NCBI RefSeq assembly: GCF_004376845.1
Contig: NZ_SNUW01000005.1
Span: 229,381 to 293,380 of the forward strand
DNA length: 64,000 nucleotides
DNA from: Psychromonas algarum
GTDB lineage: Bacteria > Pseudomonadota > Gammaproteobacteria > Enterobacterales > Psychromonadaceae
Direction: 5' to 3'
Position numbers and translations under genes: made by a program. The notes below the pieces were generated by a model that was not told the origin of the DNA, searched no databases, and saw only the letters and a program-made list of their open reading frames with translations. Below are positions 19,626 through 30,363 of the stretch, piece by piece (within the stretch, counting starts at the first letter, position 1; each line of letters begins with the position of its first letter).

Positions 19626-19727
19626 CTATTTTGCTCCTAAAAATAATTATCTTTTAAGCCAACCACATGAATATATTGGCAAAAGTTTGTTAGTTATCTA
19701 GTTTGTTTTATTTACTGTTAATTAATA

Positions 19728-20405
19728 TTATTTGGCATTTTTAGTTTGAAACTGGGCGCTAATTTTTTGCATAAATTCAGACATATTAGCGAGGCGATCT
19801 AATTCCACGCGCTGAGCTATTTCAGATTGACTCATTGAATCTTGCCACTCTTGCATTCCCGGTATTTCAGACAATACATTCCAATTGAGTTGAGTAGAAG
19901 CAATTGATTTTACAATCACGTTGACGTAATACACATAGATGTCAGCCATGGTAAATTGCTCGCCCACAATCCAAGGTGAAAATTGACATAAGGCATTTAA
20001 AGCTGTCACTCCACGCTTTAATACTTGACGTACTTCTATCGCAACAGCTTCAGGAATTTCAGTGCCTGTAAATGCATAAGAAATTAATCGTCTGCTTGGT
20101 AATTCCAAATACAGCTCTGCTATTTTCATGATTTGACGTACGACAGCACGCTCTCCTAAATTTTCAGGGTATAGCGGTATCGCAGGATAGGTATCTTCAA
20201 TAAAATCACAAATAACACTCGACTCTGAGATGTTAAGACCTTCAGACGTGGTAATAGCAGGCACTTTACCAACAGGACTCACTGCTAATAACTCGTCACT
20301 TCCACCGTAGATAAGGTTTTCTTGGAATGTTAATTCTTTATATAAAAGTACATGTTTCACTAGGTTGTAATAATTACTAGCGGCAAAACCGTGTAAAGTG
20401 ATCAT
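19728..20405 (-). CDS. Glutathione S-transferase family protein
   Basis: A cytosolic GST fold: N-terminal thioredoxin-like domain (MITLHGFAASNYYNLVKHVL, PVGKVPAIT, ESSVICDFIEDTYP with the Glu-Ser pair that contacts glutathione) and an all-helical C-terminal domain (about 90-215). I choose the ATG at 20403-20405, which has GGAAG 8 bases upstream and gives 225 residues. An in-frame ATG 15 bases earlier lacks a ribosome binding site. Substrate unknown. Confidence 0.85.
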   Translation of the reverse strand: MITLHGFAASNYYNLVKHVLLYKELTFQENLIYGGSDELLAVSPVGKVPAITTSEGLNISESSVICDFIEDTYPAIPLYPENLGERAVVRQIMKIAELYLELPSRRLISYAFTGTEIPEAVAIEVRQVLKRGVTALNALCQFSPWIVGEQFTMADIYVYYVNVIVKSIASTQLNWNVLSEIPGMQEWQDSMSQSEIAQRVELDRLANMSEFMQKISAQFQTKNAK

Positions 20406-20590
20406 CAATTTGACTTCCATTATTAGTGTGGAGGTAAATGTTTAAGTGGGATCTATTATTACTTGTTTTAATTAGCTTATATATAAGGGATAACGTGAAT
20501 CACTATTGTCTTTAAGACAACAATAAAGCATAGAAGAAATTAAACAGATCAATGGACAATACTTATTAACGCATCATTAAAGTGAATTTA

Positions 20591-20639
20591 AAACCTCATA
20601 ATTCAATATTCAATTAGATTGTGAGGTTTATATATTGAG
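20591..20639 (-). terminator. Terminator of gdhA
   Basis: An AAACCTCATAAT/ATTGTGAGGTTT stem of 12 positions with one imperfect pair closes a large AT-rich loop, 22 bp after the gdhA stop on the minus strand and followed by TTTAAA. Confidence 0.55.
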
Positions 20640-20660
20640 GGCCTTAATAAACACTGCTTA

Positions 20661-22040
<1,380 letters not shown>

Positions 22041-22260
22041 TTAGGCTCAAATGTTGAAATAAACATGGCCAATTTGATACTGCATTTTGAGCTCTCCTTT
22101 GAGTAAGTGTTTTTCATCACTTTATCACGATATAAATATATTCAAATACATCACAGCAAGAGAATTACCAAATAGTGATCAGCAATATAAATACAATCAT
22201 TAGCTTTTATATTCGTTATTTTATAACTAGGATCTCGACACGTTTTGATAGATAACAGGC

Positions 22261-24684
22261 TTAATTAAGGGTAAGTAAATCATCATTTATTGAGAATGTA
22301 ATACGCCCGCTCACACCTTGTTCATCAACAGCAACGAGTTCTACCTCGCCATTTAATTGTGTGGGAATAAGCAATTGTAAAATACTCTTTTGTGTTGTTA
22401 ACCATTGCCCATTCAAATACCAACTAACAGCCCCAACTGCTCCAGAGACATGTACAGTTTGTTGAATAGGAATTAATTTTTGACGATATATTTGCTGTTT
22501 ATCTTGAATACCTTCAATGGTTAACATTTGATTTTGTTTTGGGATCACCAAACAACTCGGTGAATATGGCGGAATTCTTGATGTTCGTTTTTCCTCATTA
22601 GGTAACCATGGCTCTAACTGCTGTGGCCATAAACTAACCTTTTTATTGATTGCTGTTAATGATCCACATTCACCAGATAAACGTAAGTGTGTCTGAGCAT
22701 CTAACATGATGCTCTTAGTCGCTTGATGAAAAGCGAGACCTGATTCTATTTTTAATGTTCTAGGTGTTACACCTTGTTTTGTTAAGGCAAATAAATGACG
22801 CTCACAGAATTCCGACTCAACAAGTGTGACCGAGCGGCCATCAGGCCAACAAATTTCTTTATCTTGTACCGTAAAAGGTCGCTCTGGCTGTTCACTTTCT
22901 TTTGTTTTATCACCTTGCAACATATCTAAAACAGAGAATAAAACAGGTGCAGCAGTTGTTACTCCTAATGCCCCTTTTAGTGGTTCTCCACTTGGTTTAC
23001 CTACCCATACACCAATTGTATATTGCTTAGTACTACCAATTGCCCAAGTATCACGACTGCCCCAGCTTGTCCCCGTTTTCCATGCTAATTGAGGACGTAC
23101 AGCTTTCGAATATCCCCAGTTAAATTGTTCAGGAGGCATAACACCGGTTAATGTTTTCCATGTGATCCAAGCAGCCGCTTCACTCATTAATTGACGGCCT
23201 TGAGGTTGATATTGCAGTTGATTTTTTTGGTTATTAATATGCTTATTACTACTGTCACTATCATCTTCAAAAATAAGCGGTTTAACCCTACCTTGATCCG
23301 CAAAACTACTGTGTAATGCAACTAAGCTTTGCAAGGAGATCCCCGCTCCTCCTAAAATGATGGATGCATTGGCTTTGTTCCCTGGAATGTCTAATGGATG
23401 TAAAACATGTGCAAGTTTATTCACAAATTTTTGCTCTCCATAAGCTTCTATTAATTGTACAAAAGGAATATTTAAGGAGCGTTGTAATGCATCACTTGCC
23501 GTGACTGGACCATCAAAACCTTTTGCAAAATTACCCGGTCTATAACGTGAATTTGCTCTTGGTACATCAGCAAGTAATGATTGAGAATGAATGAGGTTAT
23601 CATCAATTGCTAAAGCAAATAATAAAGGTTTTAAAGTTGAACCTGGTGAACGAATGGCTTGAACCATATCAACATGCCCCGATCGACTATTGTCCAACAT
23701 AGAAGCTGAACCAACATAGCTGATCACATGCTGATTTTTATTATCCACAACTAAAACCGCCATTGAGACCCCTTCGCCTTTTAAAGCTGCATAATCTTTA
23801 ACATAGCTACTAATTTGTTCTTGTAAGGTTCTATTTATAAAGGTTTTTATTACTGCTTTATGAGGATTACCATGTTTTAACCTTCTTGCTAATAAAGGAG
23901 CAATTAAGGGTTGTTCCGGTGTCCATACCACAACCGGTTCTTGTTTTACTTTATTTGCTTTTTGTTGTGTCCAAACACCTTGTGTTACCAAACGATCAAT
24001 CACTTTATTGCGCGCTTGAGTAGCCCGTTTAGGATGACGATCTGGACGGTAATGTGATGGTGCTTGTGGCAATACTGCTAATAAAGCAGCCTCAGCAGGT
24101 CGTAATTGTGATGCTGGTTTACGTAAGTATTGGTAACTTGCTGCTTGCACTCCTTCTAGTGTCCCACCAAACGGAGCATAGTTAAGATAAAGTGTAAGTA
24201 TTTGTTTTTTACTAAGATGCCATTCCAGTTGCAGCGCGCGTAATATTTGCTCTGCTTTGCCTAATAATGTTCGATTGTGTGGATATAAGATCCGCGCAAC
24301 TTGCATAGTGATAGTAGAACCACCAGAAATAATTCTCTGGTTATAAACATATTGCCAAATTACTCGTAAAAAACTCAGCGGGTTAATACCCGGATGTTGA
24401 TAAAAATAACGATCTTCATAGGCAATTAATGCTTCGATATAAGCAGGTGAAACATCTTCTAAACTAACTTGATAACGCCATACGCCATTTTTATCTGCAA
24501 ACGCACGTAATGGAGCACCTTGATCATCCAATACAACCGTTGCAAAATCTTGGTCATTATTTGGCATTGCTAATGGATAGATAACATTAGCAATCCACAA
24601 ACCGCCTAACAACAAACAACTAAAAAGTAGAGTGTAAGCACATCTTCGTAACCATTTATACCGAGCTAAAATACAATCCGACAT
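22261..24684 (-). CDS. pbpC: Penicillin-binding protein 1C (peptidoglycan glycosyltransferase/transpeptidase)
   Basis: This bifunctional class A PBP of 807 residues has one N-terminal membrane helix (about 14-34). The GT51 glycosyltransferase domain carries the catalytic EDRYFYQHPGINP motif. The transpeptidase domain has SPGSTLKP (SxxK), and KTGTSWGSRD as the KTG box. A C-terminal PBP1C-type domain (about 720-800) ends the protein. It acts in the periplasm on peptidoglycan. The gene lies 79 bp downstream of yfhM on the same strand, the conserved pairing of PBP1C with bacterial alpha-2-macroglobulin. Confidence 0.95.
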   Translation of the reverse strand: MSDCILARYKWLRRCAYTLLFSCLLLGGLWIANVIYPLAMPNNDQDFATVVLDDQGAPLRAFADKNGVWRYQVSLEDVSPAYIEALIAYEDRYFYQHPGINPLSFLRVIWQYVYNQRIISGGSTITMQVARILYPHNRTLLGKAEQILRALQLEWHLSKKQILTLYLNYAPFGGTLEGVQAASYQYLRKPASQLRPAEAALLAVLPQAPSHYRPDRHPKRATQARNKVIDRLVTQGVWTQQKANKVKQEPVVVWTPEQPLIAPLLARRLKHGNPHKAVIKTFINRTLQEQISSYVKDYAALKGEGVSMAVLVVDNKNQHVISYVGSASMLDNSRSGHVDMVQAIRSPGSTLKPLLFALAIDDNLIHSQSLLADVPRANSRYRPGNFAKGFDGPVTASDALQRSLNIPFVQLIEAYGEQKFVNKLAHVLHPLDIPGNKANASIILGGAGISLQSLVALHSSFADQGRVKPLIFEDDSDSSNKHINNQKNQLQYQPQGRQLMSEAAAWITWKTLTGVMPPEQFNWGYSKAVRPQLAWKTGTSWGSRDTWAIGSTKQYTIGVWVGKPSGEPLKGALGVTTAAPVLFSVLDMLQGDKTKESEQPERPFTVQDKEICWPDGRSVTLVESEFCERHLFALTKQGVTPRTLKIESGLAFHQATKSIMLDAQTHLRLSGECGSLTAINKKVSLWPQQLEPWLPNEEKRTSRIPPYSPSCLVIPKQNQMLTIEGIQDKQQIYRQKLIPIQQTVHVSGAVGAVSWYLNGQWLTTQKSILQLLIPTQLNGEVELVAVDEQGVSGRITFSINDDLLTLN

Positions 24685-24763
24685 TAAGATGACACCTTTG
24701 CTCTAAAATACAAAAACATTACTGATACACTTACACATCATGACTTACCTAACAATTGACCAT

Positions 24764-27700
24764 CTACTTACTACTAACATTGATTGTCTGAACGCTACCA
24801 CCAATACCGTATAAAGCGGGTTTATACATAGACTCAGCCAATACAGCAGGGAAAACATATTCACCAGGATTTACAGCTCGAGATAATACATATAACGTTT
24901 GTATTCTTTTAGCCGGTAAATCAACAGCTGCAACATAACGATCGTCTCTAAATTCTTGGTGCTCGATATCTGCAGAGGTAGCCACATTTTTACCATCAAT
25001 CATGATGTCAGATATTTTTAAACTATTGTTTAAATTCTGATTTTCTAATTCAAGTCCTGCCGGCATTAAGTTAACAATTAACGCATCAGGTATTCTTTCT
25101 TCACTTCTTACCCTAATACGCGTTAATAACAGTTCTCCAGAATTTAAATGACGGTTGTGGACTAATGGTGTCGCTGTTTTACCTTGAATTAAAAAATACT
25201 CTGCAGAAACGCGTATACCATTATTAACATCATAATCAGGTTCTTTTTTAACACCAGACCAATCAAAGGATGCATATAAAGGATGATCACCAGTATTGGT
25301 AAATTGTGCTTTCAAGCCTTTTTTGATTGCAATATTTTGATGGTATTCACCAGTAATTTTTAATTCTTGAGGCGCTTGGTTTACTAGTAAACTTCCTTGC
25401 CATGGATTATCTGAATATTGCTGTTTCATGGTCAGTGCTAATATCAAAATGGCACTTCTTTCTTGGATGCTTAACCATCTCTCTTGATGAATATCAGAAG
25501 CCAGCTCTGGCAACATAGCTAATGCTTTTTGTTTTATTTCATTGCTCACTGAAGATGAAGTTAACAAGGCATTAATTACCATAGCTTGGTCACGTATTTC
25601 ACTCCCGTAATCCCCTAAATAACGATCACCACGTTTTTGTTTCAACGCTTGTAAAATCATGGCTGTACCTTCTTGCTCACTGCCCGACATTAACATTGCT
25701 AATCCTAAATGTACGCCAGGTAACTTACCAACAGCAGCAGGCATATCTTTTTCCGCTATATCGCGTAATGGACCTAGTGTGACTTTATTCTGTTTTGCAA
25801 GTACGTAAGCGGCATAAGCACGATAAGCTGCATCGTAATGTTTTGGATCACTAGACCAAGTTCTTACATGATGACGTGAGCGAGAACTTAAATAACTCTG
25901 TAAACGTTCAGTAGCGTTATTAAGCATTTGATCGGGCACATTGATGCCCTTTGCTTTTAGATCATATAAAAAATCGGTCGCGTAAGCGGTTAGCCAATGT
26001 TGCTCTCTAGACTGATTACTCCATAGACCAAAGCTTCCATCTGCACGTTGTAATTCACTGTAACGCTCAATGGCACTTTGTGCTCTATGCAGCACATCTT
26101 CAGCATTAACATCTTCAGTCTCAGTTGCTTCGCCTTGTTTACTCAACAAAGCCACAAATGGACGAGATTTACTGGTTGTTTGCTCTAGGCAAGTATATGG
26201 ATATTGCTTTATATATTGCCAATTAGCATGCTCATCAAGATTAGGTGTCAGCGCAACTGAAAGTTGTAATTTGGTATTTAATTCCTTAAAAGGAGCTAAT
26301 GCATTTTCAGGTAATGTAATACTTTCGCCCGGCATTAATAATGCTTTTTTAGAATGATATTCTGATGCTTGTGTTGCTCTGATAGGTAATGACCATTCAC
26401 GAACAATGACTTCCTGTTTCCCCACTTTGGCACTTTTAAATGAGATACTCGCTTTGATATGTCCAATACCAATATCTTGTAGCGCTTTTAATGTAAAAGA
26501 TAATGTTTGTTTTTTATGAGGTTCAAGCGTTAATACCTGCTTATTATTTTCAGCAATTAGCTTGCCATCGATAGTTAATGATAATTCGCCCTGAATAGTA
26601 GAATTAGTGACATTATTTAAATCTAATGAAACTTCACTGCTATCACCACTTGCCATAAATTTAGGCATAGCAACTTGCATTACAATAGGTGAAGCAACTT
26701 TGATCGTTTTATCAGCTTTAGCAAACGAGGCTTTATCAAAAGCAACGGCTGTTAATTGTAATTCACCATCAAAAGCAGGTAGTTGTAATGGTACTTCGGC
26801 GACACCATTATTCACTGAGACTAAACCACTAAATAAACTAACAATTTGTACTTCACTTTCAGCCTTTTCCCCTCCACGAGTTAAAGCAGCATCTCCACCC
26901 CAACGAATACTTGCATTATCAGCTAATAGAGATGTCATAATTTGATCGTATATGTCCGTGATCGCACCTTGATATGCACGTCGTCCGTAAAAGAAACTAT
27001 GTGGGTCTTCTACTTTATATCCACTTACGCTTAATACTCCGGCATCAACGGCTGACAATGTTACTTTTGCATTACCCGTTAAAGGTTGACCATTTGCATC
27101 ATTAACAAGGACTTTAGCTAGCACTTGTTGATTAGGCGTCCAACGTTCAGGAATATCAATACTGACTTCAAGTTGCTGTTGTTCCCGATTCAATGGAAGG
27201 TGAATAATACCAAAGCTACGTTTCGTCACCGACTCTGCATGAGAGTTAGCAGGAGCAAAAACAAAAGCTGAGATATAAGCATCATGTCTTGATAACTCTT
27301 TAGGCACGGTTAACGAGAGCGTAGACTCACCTTTGTTGACTGCTACTTGTTGTTGAAATAATACGTGATCGGTTTCAATCGTGATCAGTGCACTACCCGC
27401 TGTTGGAGAGCCAATTCGTAATGCGAGTTTTTCTCCAGGTAAGTATGATGCTTTATCTAATGCTAAGTTCACGCGGTCAGGACGAATGGTTGACTCATTA
27501 CTTTCCCAATTATAATACCAATCTTCACCCGCTCTAAAGCGATAGGTAGTTTTACCTTGTGTTGATAGATCCGTCAGCTCTAATCGGTAATCTCCCCATT
27601 CTACCGTTTCACTTAACTTTAATGGCTCTTGGTTGATAAAGCTCAGTGTTCGATTATTAACAACATATTCTTTTTTAACCACATCATAATGCCAGCCTTT

Positions 27701-29737
27701 ATCTGAATCATAAGTCCAAAAATAAAGCTTTTCTTCGCGCACTAATACTGCTTTTACATCACCTTTTGATAAACTTTTTCCATCTTTATCTAGTTTCAAA
27801 AGATTAAAATGAATTTCTGCATCACTTGCTGACTGATCATTTTTAAAACCGGGTTTCACTGCTACAAAACTTTTTTTAGGCCATAACAAACTATTATGAT
27901 AACGGTTAAGCGCACGACCACCGCTTTCAAACAAGCTATAACTCAGTTGTACTTTTACTGGCACATTCCAGTCAGACCAAGTTTGCTCAACTTTAGTTGT
28001 ATATTCACCAGACTCATTTAATGTTGCATCTTCTAATGAAAATTGAGTGTTACGAACCCCATTAGCATCACCGACATAATAATTTGGCCATTGTTTAAAG
28101 GGGTGTGTCCAAGCAGAAATCTTACCTTGTGCTTCAAGTGCATTACCCGCAGCAGGTGCACCATATAAATATTCACCAAGCACCTTAACTTTGAGGCCTT
28201 GTGATGGTGTAAAACTATCTAACTTACCCGCATCACCTAAGGTTAGGCGTAAACGTTCAGGTAAGAATTCCTCAACTTGGAAGTGAAAACGCGCACTGTA
28301 TTTTGAGTTACCTTTAATATTCACTTTTGCTTGCCAATTACCAACAGGACCCGATGCAGGTAAATTTATTGTGTATTGATAATATCCATTTTCTTTATCA
28401 TTGGCATTCAACCAAACAGACTTAAAAGTACTACCATCAGGTTTAAATATATCAACATTCAATGACTGATTTTTAACTCGCCCGTCTCCATCACGGTTTA
28501 ACAAACTCAAAGTGACTGATTCACCTGGACGATAAATATCACGCTCAGAATAAACAAATACTTGGCTATCACTAAATTGCAGGCCGCCAACTTTGAAGTC
28601 TGACAGGTCAAATCGAGGATGGTTGTAAGGTAAAAGAGTCACTTGATCATCATGGTGCGCAACAATTAATGCTAAACGCTGGCTTTTATTAAATGCAACA
28701 TGACCCTTTGCATCCGTTGTTAATGACGCAAAGCGTTTTGATTTACGATCTAACAAATCAATTTTTACACCCGGCAATAATTTGCCTGTTTTAATATCCT
28801 GTGTGAGGATTTCAACTTGTGTAGGAAATTGGCGTACTTGTAAGCCAATCGCTGATACTGAAAACCAAGTTGCAGCTTCAAACTCAAATCCACCGGGTTT
28901 ACCTAAAGTTGCAAAATAAACCCCTGTCTCATTAGCCCAATTTTTATCTGCAATAGGAAACTTGGTTATATGACGCTGATTAGCTTTTCCACCTGTTTTA
29001 ATACGAGCAGTATAAAGGTGCTCAACTACTTCTTGGCGACGAGAATTTTCATAATAATAAGAGCCACTATGAGCAATTTTATCAAAGTTACTAATGAAAT
29101 CTGATAAATGATCTACTTTTACACGGTAAATATTAAGATCCGCTTCTTCGACATTCACAGAATAAATACCTAAATCATCAGAGTGTCCCGGTACTAAAAT
29201 AGCACCCTCTTTTGTTTTGAAACTTACAACGGGAGGCATTGCACGTGTCTGTATCGTTTTCGTTATTTCTTGCTGTAAGGCATTACCATTAATTGCAGTT
29301 ACCCCAGCAATAAGATTAAAGCTATAACTTGTTTCTGGCTGAATCCCGAAAAATTGCAGTTTTTTACCATCAGTACTTAATACTGGCGTCGCAAGATGTG
29401 GTGTTGTTTCGATAAAGCGATCAAAGTTTTGATTGGGATCGAGTGGGATATTAAATAAAAACTCGATGGCGTTACTCTCACCTACTTCTCGTTCAGAAAT
29501 ATCAACAACATTCAGTTTAATGCTTTTATCATTAGTTATTGATATGTCCGATGTAGTACTGGTTACTAAGGATGAGTTGTTAAAAACTAATTTCTCTTTT
29601 TCAGGAGTTATTGCTTTACTTTGAGTGGTAGTTTGCTCAACAACCTGAGGATCACTATTGTCCTGACAAGCCACCAATAACAAACAAAGCATAATTGCTG
29701 TGCCCACTTTTATACTTCGAAATTTATGTTTTAACAT
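24764..29737 (-). CDS. yfhM: Bacterial alpha-2-macroglobulin lipoprotein
   Basis: This periplasmic lipoprotein protease trap has 1657 residues from the ATG at 29735-29737, which has GGAG six bases upstream; the frame extends to a GTG five codons earlier. The signal ends in the lipobox LLLVAC. MG domains occupy the N-terminal half, for example DIYRPGESVTLSLLNRDGDG, where bait-type recognition follows. The thioester motif CLEQ is present, with Cys at residue 1183 in YPYTCLEQTTS, followed by the thioester domain. In the family, proteases cleave a bait region and the thioester captures them. It is proposed to guard the periplasm when the envelope is breached, with PBP1C repairing the wall. Confidence 0.95.
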   Translation of the reverse strand: MLKHKFRSIKVGTAIMLCLLLVACQDNSDPQVVEQTTTQSKAITPEKEKLVFNNSSLVTSTTSDISITNDKSIKLNVVDISEREVGESNAIEFLFNIPLDPNQNFDRFIETTPHLATPVLSTDGKKLQFFGIQPETSYSFNLIAGVTAINGNALQQEITKTIQTRAMPPVVSFKTKEGAILVPGHSDDLGIYSVNVEEADLNIYRVKVDHLSDFISNFDKIAHSGSYYYENSRRQEVVEHLYTARIKTGGKANQRHITKFPIADKNWANETGVYFATLGKPGGFEFEAATWFSVSAIGLQVRQFPTQVEILTQDIKTGKLLPGVKIDLLDRKSKRFASLTTDAKGHVAFNKSQRLALIVAHHDDQVTLLPYNHPRFDLSDFKVGGLQFSDSQVFVYSERDIYRPGESVTLSLLNRDGDGRVKNQSLNVDIFKPDGSTFKSVWLNANDKENGYYQYTINLPASGPVGNWQAKVNIKGNSKYSARFHFQVEEFLPERLRLTLGDAGKLDSFTPSQGLKVKVLGEYLYGAPAAGNALEAQGKISAWTHPFKQWPNYYVGDANGVRNTQFSLEDATLNESGEYTTKVEQTWSDWNVPVKVQLSYSLFESGGRALNRYHNSLLWPKKSFVAVKPGFKNDQSASDAEIHFNLLKLDKDGKSLSKGDVKAVLVREEKLYFWTYDSDKGWHYDVVKKEYVVNNRTLSFINQEPLKLSETVEWGDYRLELTDLSTQGKTTYRFRAGEDWYYNWESNESTIRPDRVNLALDKASYLPGEKLALRIGSPTAGSALITIETDHVLFQQQVAVNKGESTLSLTVPKELSRHDAYISAFVFAPANSHAESVTKRSFGIIHLPLNREQQQLEVSIDIPERWTPNQQVLAKVLVNDANGQPLTGNAKVTLSAVDAGVLSVSGYKVEDPHSFFYGRRAYQGAITDIYDQIMTSLLADNASIRWGGDAALTRGGEKAESEVQIVSLFSGLVSVNNGVAEVPLQLPAFDGELQLTAVAFDKASFAKADKTIKVASPIVMQVAMPKFMASGDSSEVSLDLNNVTNSTIQGELSLTIDGKLIAENNKQVLTLEPHKKQTLSFTLKALQDIGIGHIKASISFKSAKVGKQEVIVREWSLPIRATQASEYHSKKALLMPGESITLPENALAPFKELNTKLQLSVALTPNLDEHANWQYIKQYPYTCLEQTTSKSRPFVALLSKQGEATETEDVNAEDVLHRAQSAIERYSELQRADGSFGLWSNQSREQHWLTAYATDFLYDLKAKGINVPDQMLNNATERLQSYLSSRSRHHVRTWSSDPKHYDAAYRAYAAYVLAKQNKVTLGPLRDIAEKDMPAAVGKLPGVHLGLAMLMSGSEQEGTAMILQALKQKRGDRYLGDYGSEIRDQAMVINALLTSSSVSNEIKQKALAMLPELASDIHQERWLSIQERSAILILALTMKQQYSDNPWQGSLLVNQAPQELKITGEYHQNIAIKKGLKAQFTNTGDHPLYASFDWSGVKKEPDYDVNNGIRVSAEYFLIQGKTATPLVHNRHLNSGELLLTRIRVRSEERIPDALIVNLMPAGLELENQNLNNSLKISDIMIDGKNVATSADIEHQEFRDDRYVAAVDLPAKRIQTLYVLSRAVNPGEYVFPAVLAESMYKPALYGIGGSVQTINVSSK

Positions 29738-29982
29738 GTCAGTCTCCACCACTTTTAATCTTCGTAAACCACAGGGGTACGGCTCTAATTCGCTATATTA
29801 CATTGTTTTTGTAATAACAAAGTGTCAATTCAATGGTCAATTGTGTCAAAAAAAAGGCAGTTGAATAGATGTATTTTTTTAACTAAAAACACATTTAAAA
29901 TGAAAAGACAAACGTAGACAAGAAATAGGTCTAAATAGGAAGATGACGAAGGAGAGATTTGCACTATTGACAATCTAATAGC

Positions 29983-30017
29983 AAAAAGGCACTTACAGTA
30001 AACTGTAAGTGCCTTTT
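29983..30017 (-). terminator. Terminator of tRNA-Ser
   Basis: A perfect 16-bp stem AAAAGGCACTTACAGT/ACTGTAAGTGCCTTTT with a two-base loop lies 8 bp beyond the tRNA 3' end. On the minus strand it ends in a T run. Confidence 0.85.
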
Positions 30018-30024
30018 CTTAATG

Positions 30025-30115
30025 TGGCGGAGGAGGAGAGATTTGAACTCTCGGAGAGCTATTAACCCTCGCTGGTTTTCAAGACCAGTGCATTCAGCCG
30101 CTCTGCCACCCCTCC
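30025..30115 (-). tRNA. tRNA-Ser(TGA)
   Basis: Read on the minus strand it begins GGAGGGGTGGCAGAGCGG, has the anticodon loop CTTGAAA giving TGA, a long class II variable arm, the T arm GAGAG-TTCAAAT-CTCTC and an encoded CCA. The acceptor stem pairs fully with one G-T wobble. A shadow reading frame across it is not a gene. Confidence 0.95.
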
Positions 30116-30363
30116 GCAGAACGAGGCGAATAATACAGAGTGAGATAAAAAAAGCCAAGCCTTTTTTGTATTTTTTTTTAATTAATTTTAATTTGTAACA
30201 TTTGCGTAGTTCAACCTTTAATTCCCCTGCAATCACCTTTACTATTCGCTTATTAAATTGAGAAAACTTAACTGGTTGTGTATTCATTATTATTTAAACC
30301 ACTCTTTTCTTTAAGTAACTCAATACCATACATTAATATCGCTATCCATTTAAGGTTTCAAGT

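Noticed and set aside
29964..30287. Minus-strand open frame of 107 residues
   Set aside because: It runs through tRNA-Ser(TGA) and its terminator and has no ribosome binding site or recognisable family.
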